Source of the DNA: Pseudoxanthomonas sp. SE1
Lineage (GTDB): Bacteria; Pseudomonadota; Gammaproteobacteria; Xanthomonadales; Xanthomonadaceae
Assembly: GCF_029542205.1 (NCBI RefSeq)
Contig: NZ_CP113783.1
Span: 3,711,001 to 3,775,000 of the forward strand
Direction of reading: 5' to 3'
DNA length: 64,000 nt
Part shown: positions 43,338-52,470 of the stretch, in pieces
How the letters are laid out: each line of letters begins with the position of its first letter
Position numbering within the stretch: position 1 is the stretch's first letter
The notes under the pieces: generated by a model
Seen by the model: the letters and a program-made list of their open reading frames with translations, nothing else
Told to the model about the DNA's origin: nothing
Databases searched by the model: none
Position numbers and translations under genes: made by a program

Positions 43338-45401
43338 TCAGTAGCGCAGGTTGAGCTTCACCCAGGCGGTGCGGCCGGGTTCGTTGATGCGTACCGGATC
43401 GGCCGGATAGCCGAAGGCGCTGTTCCCGCCGAGGTTGAGGTGTTCGCTGTAGGCGCGGTCGAACAGGTTGTCGATGCCGGCGGTCAGCTGCGCGCGTTCG
43501 CTGAAGCGGTAGCCGCCATTGAGCGAGAACACTGCGAAGCCCGCGCTCGGCCCGAGATCGCGTCCGACCACGTTGCCCTGCGTGGTGCTGACGCGGTCCT
43601 GTGCCGCCACCACGCGCCACAGTGCGCCCCATGTCCACGGCCCGTGTTCGCGGCTGGCGGCCAGGCGCGCTTCCAGCGGCGGCATCTGCGGCAGTGCGAT
43701 GCCGGTGTCGCGCACCTCGCCCCACGCATAGGACGCCGAACCGGAAAGCTTCCACCCCGGCGCCGGGCGCCAGTCGATGCCGGCTTCGCCGCCGCGGATG
43801 TTCGCGTCCACGTTGTGGGCCCGGGTGGTGCTGCCCATCATCCCGGCGGCGTAGTCGAACAGGATGAAGTCCTGCACGCGCCCGGCATACAGCGATACCC
43901 ACGCATCCACCTTCGCGCCCTTGTACTGCGCGCCGATGTCGAGCTGCGTGGTGCGCTCCGGTTGCACGCCGGCGAAGGCATTGGCGGAACCCACCGGGCC
44001 GCGCGTGGGCGAAAACAGTTCCCAGTAGTCCGGCTTGCGCTGCGTGTGGCCGAGGCCGGCATACGCGCCCCAGCGGCCGCCCATGTCGTACTCGTAGCGG
44101 GCGAACGCGCTGGGCAGCGATTCCCTGCGTGTCATCCCGGCGGTGGGGTTCGGCGCCGGCATCATGCCGGCGGTGATGGCGCGCAGATCCTGCGCCTCCG
44201 CGCGATCGATGCGCAGGCCACTCATCAGGTGGTGCTTGTCGGTGATGTGCCAGTGCGATTCGGCGAAGGCGCCCCAGCTCTGGAACTTGGCGTCCACCGA
44301 CCACGGCATGGCGAGATAGGCGCCGCGTCCCATCGCGCTGCGCTTGCTGTGGCGGCTGGCGCGCAGGTCCAGGCCGGCGGTCACTTCCCAGCGATCCTTC
44401 TGCCAGGTCGTCGCCACGCGGCCGCCGCGCGTGCGGTGCGCCACGTTGCTGGCCATCGGCATCGGCATGCTGCCGGTGGGGTCGGGATCGCGCAGCGTGT
44501 AGTTGTCCATCACGTGGTCCACGTCGTTCTGGTAGACGTTGGCGACCACGGCGTCCAGCACGCCCCCGATGTGCTTCTTCTCGAAGCGCAGCCCGAGGCT
44601 GTCGCGCTCGAACTGCGCGCCGTCCATCCCGCGCCCGGCATAGCGGGCCTCCGCATCGCCGATGCCTGCGCTCAGCTCCAGCACGGTATCTTCGCCCGGC
44701 GTCCAGCCGAGCGCAGCATCGGCATTCCACTTCTTCCATGCGGAAGGCACCCGCTCCCCGTTGCCGTCTTCGTAGTCGTCGGCTTCGGAACGGTTGGCCG
44801 AGACGCGCGCGTAGCCGCGCGGCGTGCCGGCGCTGATGTCCAGCACCTGGTCGTTGCGGCCGTGGCTGCCGGCCAGCACGCTGCCTGACGCCTGCACGCC
44901 GGGCTCGGCGAAGTACGGGATCTCGCGCTCGAAGCGCACCGTGCCGGCGGAAGCGCCGCCGCCCCACAGCACGGTCTGCGGCCCCTTGATGACGACCAGG
45001 CGGTCGTAGGTTTCCGGCGCGATGTACGACAGTGCGTTGTCCATGCGCGACGGGCATGCGCCGCTCATCGCGCCATCGTTGGTCATCAGGTTGATGCGCG
45101 AGCCGAACATGCCGCGCAGCACCGGATCGCCATTGGTGCCGCCACTGCGCAGCGTGGAGAAGCCGGGGATCGTCTTCAGGTAATCGGCGCCATCGCTGGC
45201 GGGCACCGGCTGGCGCGGCAGCTTGGGGTCGGTGATGAAGGTGGTCGCCATCGCGGGCGCGACGCCCACCACGACGATGCCGTCCAGCGTGGTCGTCGGC
45301 ATCGCATCGGCGTGCGTCGCGGCATGCGAGTCGCCCGCATGCGCCAACGGCATGTTGGCGAGCGCGCCCAGCAGGGCCACGGCAAGCAGGTTACGGGTCA
45401 T
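43338..45401 (-). CDS. oprC: TonB-dependent copper receptor, OprC/NosA family
   Basis: 687-residue outer-membrane receptor importing copper. ATG 45401 has AAGGGAG upstream and gives a signal peptide ending near LAHA-GDS. The plug has VGVAPAM, LRGMFGSRINLMTNDGAMSG and CPSRMDNALSYIAPETY, closely matching the OprC/NosA copper group, with methionine/histidine-rich segments (PMPMASNV, HITDKHHLMSG). The C-terminus ends WVKLNLRY, typical of a beta-barrel. Divergent from nirK; the shared gap holds two FNR boxes. It likely feeds copper to NirK and azurin. Confidence 0.93.
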   Translation of the reverse strand: MTRNLLAVALLGALANMPLAHAGDSHAATHADAMPTTTLDGIVVVGVAPAMATTFITDPKLPRQPVPASDGADYLKTIPGFSTLRSGGTNGDPVLRGMFGSRINLMTNDGAMSGACPSRMDNALSYIAPETYDRLVVIKGPQTVLWGGGASAGTVRFEREIPYFAEPGVQASGSVLAGSHGRNDQVLDISAGTPRGYARVSANRSEADDYEDGNGERVPSAWKKWNADAALGWTPGEDTVLELSAGIGDAEARYAGRGMDGAQFERDSLGLRFEKKHIGGVLDAVVANVYQNDVDHVMDNYTLRDPDPTGSMPMPMASNVAHRTRGGRVATTWQKDRWEVTAGLDLRASRHSKRSAMGRGAYLAMPWSVDAKFQSWGAFAESHWHITDKHHLMSGLRIDRAEAQDLRAITAGMMPAPNPTAGMTRRESLPSAFARYEYDMGGRWGAYAGLGHTQRKPDYWELFSPTRGPVGSANAFAGVQPERTTQLDIGAQYKGAKVDAWVSLYAGRVQDFILFDYAAGMMGSTTRAHNVDANIRGGEAGIDWRPAPGWKLSGSASYAWGEVRDTGIALPQMPPLEARLAASREHGPWTWGALWRVVAAQDRVSTTQGNVVGRDLGPSAGFAVFSLNGGYRFSERAQLTAGIDNLFDRAYSEHLNLGGNSAFGYPADPVRINEPGRTAWVKLNLRY

Positions 45402-45487
45402 GGCGCATCTCCCTTCGTGTGATGCGCCCATTCTCGCGACGCACCCTGGAGTGCAGATGCGACGCGTTGTCGCAGCCCCCGACGCGC

Positions 45488-45501
45488 TTGACCTTGGTCA
45501 A
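45488..45501. promoter_or_regulatory. FNR box, distal, between oprC and nirK
   Basis: TTGACCTTGGTCAA. It could serve oprC (box centre 93 bp from its ATG) or act upstream of the nirK box, whose centre is exactly 50 bp away. No good -10 for oprC at the class II distance was seen. Confidence 0.65.
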
Positions 45502-45537
45502 GCCGATGCGCGAATTCCCGCTTCCGGCCGTCGACGA

Positions 45538-45551
45538 TTGATCCAGATCAA
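45538..45551. promoter_or_regulatory. FNR box of nirK
   Basis: TTGATCCAGATCAA, a perfect symmetric box. With class II spacing transcription starts near 45586, 32 nt before the nirK ATG; the -10 (CACCAT) is poor. Confidence 0.83.
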
Positions 45552-45617
45552 CGTCGGCGTCGCAGTGCGTTTCCACCATGGATGCACACCCACCACGACC
45601 CATCGAAGGAAAGCGCC

Positions 45618-46679
45618 ATGAAACGCCTGCATCCCCATGTACTCCCCTGCGCCCTCGCCGGCGCGCTCGCTGCGATGTTCGCCATTCCCGCGCTCGCCAG
45701 CGACAGGATCGCCCCGGCCGGCGAAACCATCCATGCCGTGCTGACGGCGCCCCCGATGGTGCCCGCGCCGCTCACGCGCAAGACGCCGGCCCATGTCGTC
45801 GTCGACCTCGAGATGATCGAGAAGGACATGCGGATGGCCGATGGCGTGACCTACAACTTCTGGACCTTCGGCGGCACGGTGCCGGGCAGCTTCATCCGCG
45901 TGCGCAAGGGCGACACGGTGGAGTTCAAGCTGAAGAACCGCCACGACTCGCACATGTCGCACAACATCGACCTGCATGCCGTCACCGGCCAGGGCGGCGG
46001 CGCCGAAGCGACGTTCACCCTGCCAGGCAAGGAAACGCAGTTCTCGTTCAAGGCGCTGAATCCCGGCCTGTACATCTACCACTGCGCGATGGCGCCGGTC
46101 GGCATGCACATCGCCAACGGCATGTACGGCCTGATCCTGGTCGAGCCGGAAGAAGGTTTGCCGCCGGTGGACAAGGAGTTCTACGTGGTGCAGGGCGACT
46201 TCTACACCGAAGGCGCGTACGGCGAACCCGGCCTGCAGCCCTTCAGCCTGGAGAAGGCGATCGACGAACATCCGACCTACGTGGTGTTCAACGGCTCGGT
46301 GGACGCGCTGCAGGGCGACAACGCGCTGACGGCCAAGGCGGGCGAGACGATCCGCATGTTCGTCGGCAATGGCGGCCCCAACCTGGTGTCCAGCTTCCAC
46401 GTGATCGGCGAGATCTTCGACAAGGTCTACACCGAAGGCGGCAGCAAGTACCAGGAGAACGTGCAGACCACGCTGATCCCGGCGGGCGGTTCGGCCATGG
46501 TCGAGTTCAAGGCGGACGTGCCGGGCAACTTCGTGCTGGTGGACCACAGCATCTTCCGCACGTTCCACAAGGGCTCGCTGGGCATCCTGAAGGTGGAGGG
46601 CGAGAAGAACCCCGACATCTACACGGGCCAGCAGCACGACATCGAGTACCCGGAAGCCAAGCCGGCCGACAGGAAGTGA
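45618..46679 (+). CDS. nirK: Copper nitrite reductase NirK (AniA-like)
   Basis: Reduces nitrite to nitric oxide in the periplasm. 353 residues from ATG 45618, with AAGGAAAG upstream. A signal peptide ends near IPALAS. Type 1 copper ligands are His115, Cys156, His164 and Met169; type 2 ligands include His120, His155 and the histidine of SSFHVIGE. The loop [16 protein letters not shown] is that of class II enzymes such as AniA rather than Alcaligenes NirK. First gene of an operon nirK-nirV-SCO-azurin; FNR box upstream. Confidence 0.97.
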   Translation: MKRLHPHVLPCALAGALAAMFAIPALASDRIAPAGETIHAVLTAPPMVPAPLTRKTPAHVVVDLEMIEKDMRMADGVTYNFWTFGGTVPGSFIRVRKGDTVEFKLKNRHDSHMSHNIDLHAVTGQGGGAEATFTLPGKETQFSFKALNPGLYIYHCAMAPVGMHIANGMYGLILVEPEEGLPPVDKEFYVVQGDFYTEGAYGEPGLQPFSLEKAIDEHPTYVVFNGSVDALQGDNALTAKAGETIRMFVGNGGPNLVSSFHVIGEIFDKVYTEGGSKYQENVQTTLIPAGGSAMVEFKADVPGNFVLVDHSIFRTFHKGSLGILKVEGEKNPDIYTGQQHDIEYPEAKPADRK

Positions 46680-46686
46680 GCCATCG

Positions 46687-47469
46687 ATGAAACGGACGCT
46701 GCCCTCGACCGCCTCGCTCTTCCTGCTCGCCATGGCGTCGGCGCTCGCCATTGCCGGCGATGCAGGCAACGGGTACCGGCACGTCGAGGGCGGCGACTTC
46801 CGTTCTTCGGTACGTTTCGAAGAGACCACCCGCGTGGTGCGGGTGGCTTCGTTCTCGCTGATGGCGCGGCCGGTCAGCAACCACGAGTTCGCCGGTTTCG
46901 TCGCGCGCCAGTCGCAGTGGCGACGCGACCGCATTCCCACGGTGTTCGCCAGCCCGGGATATCTCGGCCACTGGGCCAGCGCCGATGCCCCGGGCGATGG
47001 CGTCGATCCGGACGCCCCGGCCGTGCACGTCAACTGGTACGCCGCCGATGCCTACTGCCGCGAGCAGCAGGCGCGCCTGCCCCGCTTCGTGGAGTGGGAA
47101 TATGCGGCAGCGGCCGATGCGACCCGGCGCGACGCCCGCGGCGATCCGCGATGGCGGATGCGCCAGGTCAACGACGGCACGCCGCATGCGATCGATGCGG
47201 CGCCCGACACGCCAGCAAATGCATACGGCATCCAGGGCCTGCACGGCGCGTACTGGGAGTGGAGCGAGGACTACGCCTCGCTGCTGGGCGATGGCGACCG
47301 TCGCGGCCAGCAGGATGGCGACAGCCTGCGCTACTGCGGCGCCACTGCGCTGGCCTTCAACGATCCCGGCGACTACGGCGTGGTCAAGCGCTTCGTCCTG
47401 CTGTCGGCACTGCAACCCGGGGCCACCCTGGGCAACCTCGGTTTCCGCTGCGCAAGGAGTACGCCATGA
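46687..47469 (+). CDS. nirV: NirV-type protein, formylglycine-generating-enzyme fold
   Basis: 260 residues with a signal peptide (cleavage near AIAG). The SUMF1/FGE fold is visible: VEGGDFRSSV, PVSNHEFAGFV, VHVNWYAADAYCREQQARLP, EWEYAAA, and a C-terminal GNLGFRCAR. Genes of this kind next to nirK are called nirV; the true role is unknown, possibly copper-site maturation. It starts 7 bp after nirK. The next gene overlaps its stop (ATGA). Confidence 0.85.
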   Translation: MKRTLPSTASLFLLAMASALAIAGDAGNGYRHVEGGDFRSSVRFEETTRVVRVASFSLMARPVSNHEFAGFVARQSQWRRDRIPTVFASPGYLGHWASADAPGDGVDPDAPAVHVNWYAADAYCREQQARLPRFVEWEYAAAADATRRDARGDPRWRMRQVNDGTPHAIDAAPDTPANAYGIQGLHGAYWEWSEDYASLLGDGDRRGQQDGDSLRYCGATALAFNDPGDYGVVKRFVLLSALQPGATLGNLGFRCARSTP

Positions 47470-48032
47470 AACGCTTGTCCTTCTTCCTGTCCGCCACGCT
47501 GGCCCTTGCCGGCAGCCTGCACGCGCAGTCGCTGCCGGGCGATTCGGTCTACCACCTGCAGGCGACAACGCAGGATGCCGGCAGCCGACCCGTCGCGTGG
47601 TCGTCGCTGCGCGGCCAGCCGCGTGTGGTGTCGATGTTCTATACGAACTGCCACCTGATGTGCCCGCTGATCATCGAGAACGCCAAGAGCGTGCAGAAGC
47701 AGCTCGCGCCGCGCGAACGGGCGAAGCTGGGCATGGTGATGGTCAGCCTGGACCCGGCGCGCGACACGCCGGCCGCCTTGCAGGAGGTCGCCCGCCGCCA
47801 TCGCGTGCCGGAGGGCTGGCAGTTCCTGGCGCCCGCCGGCAACGACGTGCGTGCGATCGCCAGCGTGCTGGATGTGCGCTACCGCTTCCGCGACGACGGC
47901 AGCATCAACCACACCAGCATGCTGGTGTTGCTGGACGCCGACGGCCGCGTGCGTGCGCGCAGCGAGGTGACCGGAGCCGCGGCGGATCCCGCGTTCCTGA
48001 TCCAGGTCAAGGCAGTGCTCGCCGAGCCGTGA
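47466..48032 (+). CDS. SCO1/SenC family copper chaperone
   Basis: 188 residues from ATG 47466, coupled to nirV (ATGA). A signal peptide (LSFFLSATLALAGSLHAQ) is followed by a thioredoxin fold. Copper ligands of SCO proteins are present: YTNCHLMCP near residues 60-68 and the later histidine in INHTSMLVLL. It probably delivers copper to NirK or azurin in the periplasm. Family certain, client inferred from neighbours. Confidence 0.88.
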   Translation: MKRLSFFLSATLALAGSLHAQSLPGDSVYHLQATTQDAGSRPVAWSSLRGQPRVVSMFYTNCHLMCPLIIENAKSVQKQLAPRERAKLGMVMVSLDPARDTPAALQEVARRHRVPEGWQFLAPAGNDVRAIASVLDVRYRFRDDGSINHTSMLVLLDADGRVRARSEVTGAAADPAFLIQVKAVLAEP

Positions 48033-48087
48033 TGACATGGCACCCACACCTCTTCCCGATCCTCATCATTCCCCAAGGAGCCTCTCC

Positions 48088-48543
48088 ATGAACCTGTCCC
48101 GTACCTTCGTCGCCATCGCCCTGCTCAGCGCCGCCGGCATGGCGCACGCCGCCGGCAACTGCACCGTCAGCCTGAAGGGCGACGATGCGATGAAGTTCGA
48201 CCTGAAGGAAGCCACCGTTTCCGCCAGTTGCCCGACCATCACCATCGAACTGATCCACAGCGGCAAGCTGCCGGTCGCCGCGATGGGTCACAACGTGGTG
48301 GTGTCGAAGACCGCCGACCTGGCAGGCGTCGCCCGCGACGGCATGAAGGCGGGCGCTGCCGGCGCCTACGTGCCCGCAGGCGACGCACGCGTGATCGCAC
48401 ACACCTCGCTGGTGGGCGGCGGCCAGAAGACGAAGATCACCTTCCCGGGCAAGAAACTCACCGCCGGCGGCGACTACAGCTTCTTCTGCAGCTTCCCCGG
48501 CCACTCCACCCTGATGAAGGGCAAGCTGGTCGTCACCAAGTAA
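48088..48543 (+). CDS. Azurin
   Basis: 151-residue precursor; ATG 48088 has AAGGAG about 8 bp before it, and a signal peptide ends at AHA-AGNC. Mature type 1 copper protein with the ligands His in MGHNVVV, Cys and His in FFCSFPGHSTLMKG and the following Met. The conserved disulfide CTVS/SASCP is present. It likely passes electrons to NirK. Last gene before a terminator at 48559. Confidence 0.95.
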   Translation: MNLSRTFVAIALLSAAGMAHAAGNCTVSLKGDDAMKFDLKEATVSASCPTITIELIHSGKLPVAAMGHNVVVSKTADLAGVARDGMKAGAAGAYVPAGDARVIAHTSLVGGGQKTKITFPGKKLTAGGDYSFFCSFPGHSTLMKGKLVVTK

Positions 48544-48558
48544 TCCGATCCGTCAGAT

Positions 48559-48590
48559 GATGCGCCGCCTGCGGGCGGTGCATCTTTCTT
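48559..48590 (+). terminator. Terminator of the nirK operon
   Basis: An 11-bp stem GATGCGCCGCC/GGCGGTGCATC (one G-T pair) with loop TGCG, followed by TTTCTT. It lies 15 bp after the azurin stop. Confidence 0.7.
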
Positions 48591-48602
48591 GTGGTGCAGG
48601 CC

Positions 48603-48842
48603 ATGGAATATCTCATCCGCCTGGGCGATGCCCCCATCGACCTGGCCGTCATCGAACGCCACCTGCAGGACCTGGATCCCGCAGCGGTGCTGGACCTGGA
48701 TGCCCCGTCAGGATGCCTGCGCTGTTCCACCAGCGCACTCGCGGTGGAACTGCTGATGGCCCTCGCGCAGGCGGGCCATCGCGTCACGCCCGACACCATC
48801 GAACGCCTGCCGTCGGTGTGCTGCGGTGGATGCAGCGGGTGA
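48603..48842 (+). CDS. Second small HMA-like protein with CCGGCS tail
   Basis: 79 residues from ATG 48603. The fold looks like a short ferredoxin-type domain (MEYLIRLGDAP, a helix IDLAVIERHLQDLD, strands, a helix ALAVELLMALAQAG) with CLRC in the middle and VCCGGCSG at the end. The same tail ends the gene at 39429, so the two are probably relatives with a metal role in copper or iron handling. It lies after the nirK-operon terminator; no own promoter is evident, so read-through may express it. Confidence 0.68.
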   Translation: MEYLIRLGDAPIDLAVIERHLQDLDPAAVLDLDAPSGCLRCSTSALAVELLMALAQAGHRVTPDTIERLPSVCCGGCSG

Positions 48843-48900
48843 CCGGGACTACCTGCCGCCAGCCTCATCCCGACGACCAACCCCGTGCCGATCCGTCCGC

Positions 48901-50289
48901 TCACTTGTTGATCGGCAGCTCCACGCGTGCGACCAGGCCGCCAAGGCGCGCGGAACCCCCCAGATGGATGCGACCACCGTGGGCAGTGACAGCCTCTGCG
49001 GCGATGGCGAGCCCCAGCCCGCTGCCGTCGCTTCCCCCGCCCAGACGGCGGTAGAAACGGTCGAAAACCCGTTCCCTTTCGTCCTCGGGGATGCCTGGGC
49101 CGCTGTCTTCCACCGTGAGCACCGCATGCGTGCCCGTGACGAAGATCCGCACTTCGATCACGCCCCCTGCCGGCGTATAGCGCAGCGCATTCTCGATCAG
49201 GTTGCGCACCAGCAGGCCCAGCGTGAACTCGTCTCCCCACAGCTGCACGCCTTCCAGCGTCAGGACGATCTCCTGGTTCTTTCGCTCCGCCAACGGCCGG
49301 AGTTCATCCACCTCCGTCCTCACCAGCGCATCGAGATCGAGCCTGGAACGCTCGCGCTCGCCTCCCAGGCTCTCGGCCCGGCTGAGCGAAAGAAGCTGGG
49401 ACGCCAGTCGTTCCACGCGCTCGATGCTGATGCCGAGCAGTTCCTGTGACTGTGCCCGATCCTGTTCGTCGAGGGCGTGGCGCGCATTGTCCGCATGCAC
49501 CTTCAATGCGCTGATCGGCGTCCGCAGTTCGTGGGCGGCGTCCGCAACGAAGTTGCGCTCGCGTGCGAGCGCGACGTCCAGCCGCTGCAGCAATCCATTG
49601 ATGGCACTCACCAGCCCCTGCGCCTCGCGCGGCACATCGGCGGGATCCAGCGGCACCAGCCGCTCCGGATGGCGTTGGCCGATCTCCATCGACAGGCCAC
49701 GCAGCGAGCGCGTGGCCAAGGCAACGCTCCACCAGATCACCAGCGCCATCAGCGGAAGCGCCAGCAGCAAGGGAAGCAGTGTCCCTCCCGCGATATCGGT
49801 GGCCAGTTCCTGGCGGATATCGGAAAGCTCGGCAGACTGGAACCAACGGCCATTCGACGAGCGCAGCGTGAACGTGCGCCAGCGTGCGCCTTCGATCACG
49901 ACATCGGAGAACCCGGGTTCAGCCACCGCCAGCGGAGTCGTCGGGGCGCTGTCCGAACGCAGCAGCAAGCGCTGCTCCGAGTCCCACACCTGGAATGCGA
50001 GCTTGTTCTCGTACGCGTGGCCGTCATCGAAGGCGAGCGCTTCGCCGACGCCCCGGGCCTCGCCATGCCAGCCGCGCAGGACGATCGGCTCACCCGGATA
50101 GGCATTGAGCTCGCTCAAGGGCTCGTCGACCAGACTCACGAGCACGCGGGTGGACTGCACGAGCCTGGCGTCGAACATTTCGCCAGCCTCCTGCAGACCC
50201 GCGCGGTAGCTGAGCCAGCCAGCCGCCGACATCACGATGCCCAGCGTGCCGAGCAGCAGCAACAGCAGCGTCGCGCGCATCGATCTCAT
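48901..50289 (-). CDS. Sensor histidine kinase (QseC/TctE type)
   Basis: 462-residue inner-membrane kinase. Two helices (about 8-28 and 170-190) flank a periplasmic sensor of about 140 residues, then HAMP. The phospho-acceptor region is FVADAAHELRTPISALKVHAD; the ATPase has NLIENALRYTP, VEDSGPGIP and GSGLGLAIA. It overlaps the regulator gene by 4 bp (ATGA). The partner and signal are unknown. Its position at the end of the biosynthetic operon suggests it senses something related to that product. Confidence 0.9.
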   Translation of the reverse strand: MRSMRATLLLLLLGTLGIVMSAAGWLSYRAGLQEAGEMFDARLVQSTRVLVSLVDEPLSELNAYPGEPIVLRGWHGEARGVGEALAFDDGHAYENKLAFQVWDSEQRLLLRSDSAPTTPLAVAEPGFSDVVIEGARWRTFTLRSSNGRWFQSAELSDIRQELATDIAGGTLLPLLLALPLMALVIWWSVALATRSLRGLSMEIGQRHPERLVPLDPADVPREAQGLVSAINGLLQRLDVALARERNFVADAAHELRTPISALKVHADNARHALDEQDRAQSQELLGISIERVERLASQLLSLSRAESLGGERERSRLDLDALVRTEVDELRPLAERKNQEIVLTLEGVQLWGDEFTLGLLVRNLIENALRYTPAGGVIEVRIFVTGTHAVLTVEDSGPGIPEDERERVFDRFYRRLGGGSDGSGLGLAIAAEAVTAHGGRIHLGGSARLGGLVARVELPINK

Positions 50290-50960
50290 GCAGCGTCTCC
50301 GGCAACGTCGCCGAGGGCATATCCGATGCCGCGCACCGTGCGGATGGCGGCCGGCTCCAGCTTGCGGCGGAGTTGGTGGACATGCACGTCCACCGCGTTG
50401 CTTGCGACATCCTCGTTCCAGCCATAGAGGTGCCGCTGGATCGTGTCGCGCGCCATCGGGCGGCCACCCTGCTCCATCAGGACGCGCAGCAGTGCGAACT
50501 CACGCCGGGTCAGATCGACACTTCGTCCCTTCCAGGTCGCGGTGAGCGTGGCCGGGTCCAGGCGCAGAGGCCCCGCTTCCAGCGAAGGGGTCGCCCTTCC
50601 GGAACTTCGCCTGATCAGCGCACGCACCCTGGCGAGCAGTTCGGCGGTATCGAATGGTTTTCCCAGGTAGTCGTCCGCACCGACGTCCAGCCCCAGCGTA
50701 CGATCGGACGGCCGTTCGCGGGCGCTCAGCACGAGGATGGGCACCGGGTTCCCGGCAGCGCGTACCTGCCGTATCACCTCGATGCCATCCATCCGCGGCA
50801 ATCCCAGGTCCAGCACCACGAGGTCGAATTCGCCATCGCGCATCGCCGTGAGTCCGCTCGCACCATCCTGCACCCAATCGACCGCGAAGGCACCGCGTCG
50901 CATGGCGATGCAGATGCCTTCGCCCAGCAACGGGTCGTCTTCCACCAGCAGGATGCGCAT
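50286..50960 (-). CDS. OmpR-family response regulator (QseB/PmrA type)
   Basis: 224 residues: a receiver domain with the phosphorylation site VVLDLGLPRMDG (near residue 50) and the conserved Lys in YLGKPFDTAEL, then a winged helix with RREFALLRVLMEQ, VDVHVHQLRRKL and IRTVRGIGYAL. Starts 24 bp after the secreted repeat-protein gene, so it is likely on the same transcript as the five genes upstream. TTAA-rich repeats before the first gene of that operon could be its target (inferred). Confidence 0.9.
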   Translation of the reverse strand: MRILLVEDDPLLGEGICIAMRRGAFAVDWVQDGASGLTAMRDGEFDLVVLDLGLPRMDGIEVIRQVRAAGNPVPILVLSARERPSDRTLGLDVGADDYLGKPFDTAELLARVRALIRRSSGRATPSLEAGPLRLDPATLTATWKGRSVDLTRREFALLRVLMEQGGRPMARDTIQRHLYGWNEDVASNAVDVHVHQLRRKLEPAAIRTVRGIGYALGDVAGDAA

Positions 50961-50984
50961 GCGGCCAGTCTGGTGCCCGTCCCC

Positions 50985-51650
50985 TCAGTTGGCAAGGTGA
51001 CCGGCGATGTCCTTGAGCTTGCTCTCCGCCTCGCGGCGGCGACCGGCATCGGCCACTTCCCGGCCTGGCCGCGCCGGTGCCGCCAACGCCTTCTGGAACG
51101 CCGCGCGCGCGCCTGTCCAGTCCTTCTGGTCGAGCAGGAAATCCGCATAGAAGTAGTTGGCGTCGATGCCATCCGGATCGATGGCCAGCCCCTTGCGGAG
51201 CATGGCGCGCGCCGTGTCGTCGTTGCCGAAGCCAAGCGGCCAGCCCGGCACCTGGTAGTACAGCGCGCCCAGGCTGGTGTAGGCCGCACCATCCAGCGCG
51301 TCAGGCGCGATCTTGATGGCCGCCTCGAAATCGGCACGCGCGCGCTTCACCAGCCCGAGCGCCCCCATCCCGCCCTTCTCGCCTGCCAGGCTCGACAGCA
51401 CGATGCCTTCCCAGATCAGCGCGGATGCATCGTGCGGGTGTGCCTCGCGGATCTTCGCGGCCTGGCGCGCAAGCTCTTCGAAAGCCGGTTCGCGCTGTGC
51501 CTTCGGCACCTGGTAGTTGATCTGCGCCCAACGGTCGCGTACTTGGCCGGTCGTGGTGGCGCCGGGTTCGCCTGCCAGCGCAATCCCGACCAGCAGCGTT
51601 GTCGACATGAGAATCAGGAAGAGCATGGACTTACCGTAAGCGTGGTTCAT
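50985..51650 (-). CDS. Exported TPR-like repeat protein
   Basis: 221 residues from ATG 51650 (GGAGAAC upstream). An N-terminal signal sequence (SMLFLILMSTTLLVGIALAG) sends it to the periplasm. The mature part is made of paired helices with TPR-like spacing: AFEELARQAAKIREAHP, ADFEAAIKIAPDALDG, ARAMLRKGLAIDPDGIDAN, ARAAFQKALAAPARPG. No enzyme motif. It overlaps the end of the SDR gene by 20 bp. Its role in the operon is unknown. Confidence 0.78.
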   Translation of the reverse strand: MNHAYGKSMLFLILMSTTLLVGIALAGEPGATTTGQVRDRWAQINYQVPKAQREPAFEELARQAAKIREAHPHDASALIWEGIVLSSLAGEKGGMGALGLVKRARADFEAAIKIAPDALDGAAYTSLGALYYQVPGWPLGFGNDDTARAMLRKGLAIDPDGIDANYFYADFLLDQKDWTGARAAFQKALAAPARPGREVADAGRRREAESKLKDIAGHLAN

Positions 51651-52470
51651 GGTGGATGTTCTCCTCGGTGGATGATCGTGGTCGTCGCGCATGCCGGCGG
51701 ACGATGGGCAGGCTGTTGCGCAGATTGCGATCGACCAGTCCGGGCACCAGCCCATTGATGCGCGCGAACAGTTTTTCCGGCCAACCGATCTGCATGCGCG
51801 ACCGGCCCTGCACGATGGCCGCGACGAGCTGGCGCGCGACTTCGGCCGGCACGTCGCTGCTGACCTTGAGTTCGGCATTCAGCGCATCGACGGCGGGCGT
51901 GTTGAACGGCGTGCGGGTGGCGCGTGGCGACAGGTACTGGAAGCGCAGGCCGGTATCGGCGTATTCCCTTGCCAGCGCTTCGGTCAGTCCGCGCAGGCCG
52001 AACTTGCTGGCGCTGTAAGCCGCGAAGCCGGGGAACGCCAGGCTGCCGAAGGTGGAGCCGACAACGACCACGGCGGCCGATGCGTGCGTCCTCAGGAGCG
52101 GCAGCAAGGCATGCGCGAGCAGCATCGGCGCCACCAGGTTGGTCTGCACCAACCGCTCCATTTCCACAGGGTCCTGCTCTTCGAACAGGCCGAATGCCGC
52201 CTGCGCGTGCGCCAGCACCAGCACCGAAGGCAGCGGGCTCGCGGCCTGCGCCGCGCGCAGCAGATGGGCGCGACCGTCCTCCGTCGCCACATCGGCGACG
52301 ACCCACGACGTACTGCCCTCAGGCATGTGTTGCGCGACCCGGCGCAGCTTAGCCTCGTCGCGCCCCACGGCAAGCACGCGCGCACCGGCGGCGACCAGCG
52401 CCGCACACAATGGCTGGCCGATGCCGCCACTGGCGCCGGTCAGGATCACGGTTCTGCCGGCGAGTTCCAT
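51631..52470 (-). CDS. Short-chain dehydrogenase/reductase
   Basis: 279-residue NAD(P)-dependent oxidoreductase. Cofactor loop TGASGGIGQPL near residues 11-21; active site Ser in VVVGSTFGS and YSASKFG (Tyr-x-x-x-Lys) near 150-156. It starts in TGATG shared with the gene before. It should reduce or oxidise a carbonyl or alcohol in the product of the preceding enzymes; the substrate is unknown. Confidence 0.88.
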   Translation of the reverse strand: MELAGRTVILTGASGGIGQPLCAALVAAGARVLAVGRDEAKLRRVAQHMPEGSTSWVVADVATEDGRAHLLRAAQAASPLPSVLVLAHAQAAFGLFEEQDPVEMERLVQTNLVAPMLLAHALLPLLRTHASAAVVVVGSTFGSLAFPGFAAYSASKFGLRGLTEALAREYADTGLRFQYLSPRATRTPFNTPAVDALNAELKVSSDVPAEVARQLVAAIVQGRSRMQIGWPEKLFARINGLVPGLVDRNLRNSLPIVRRHARRPRSSTEENIHHEPRLR

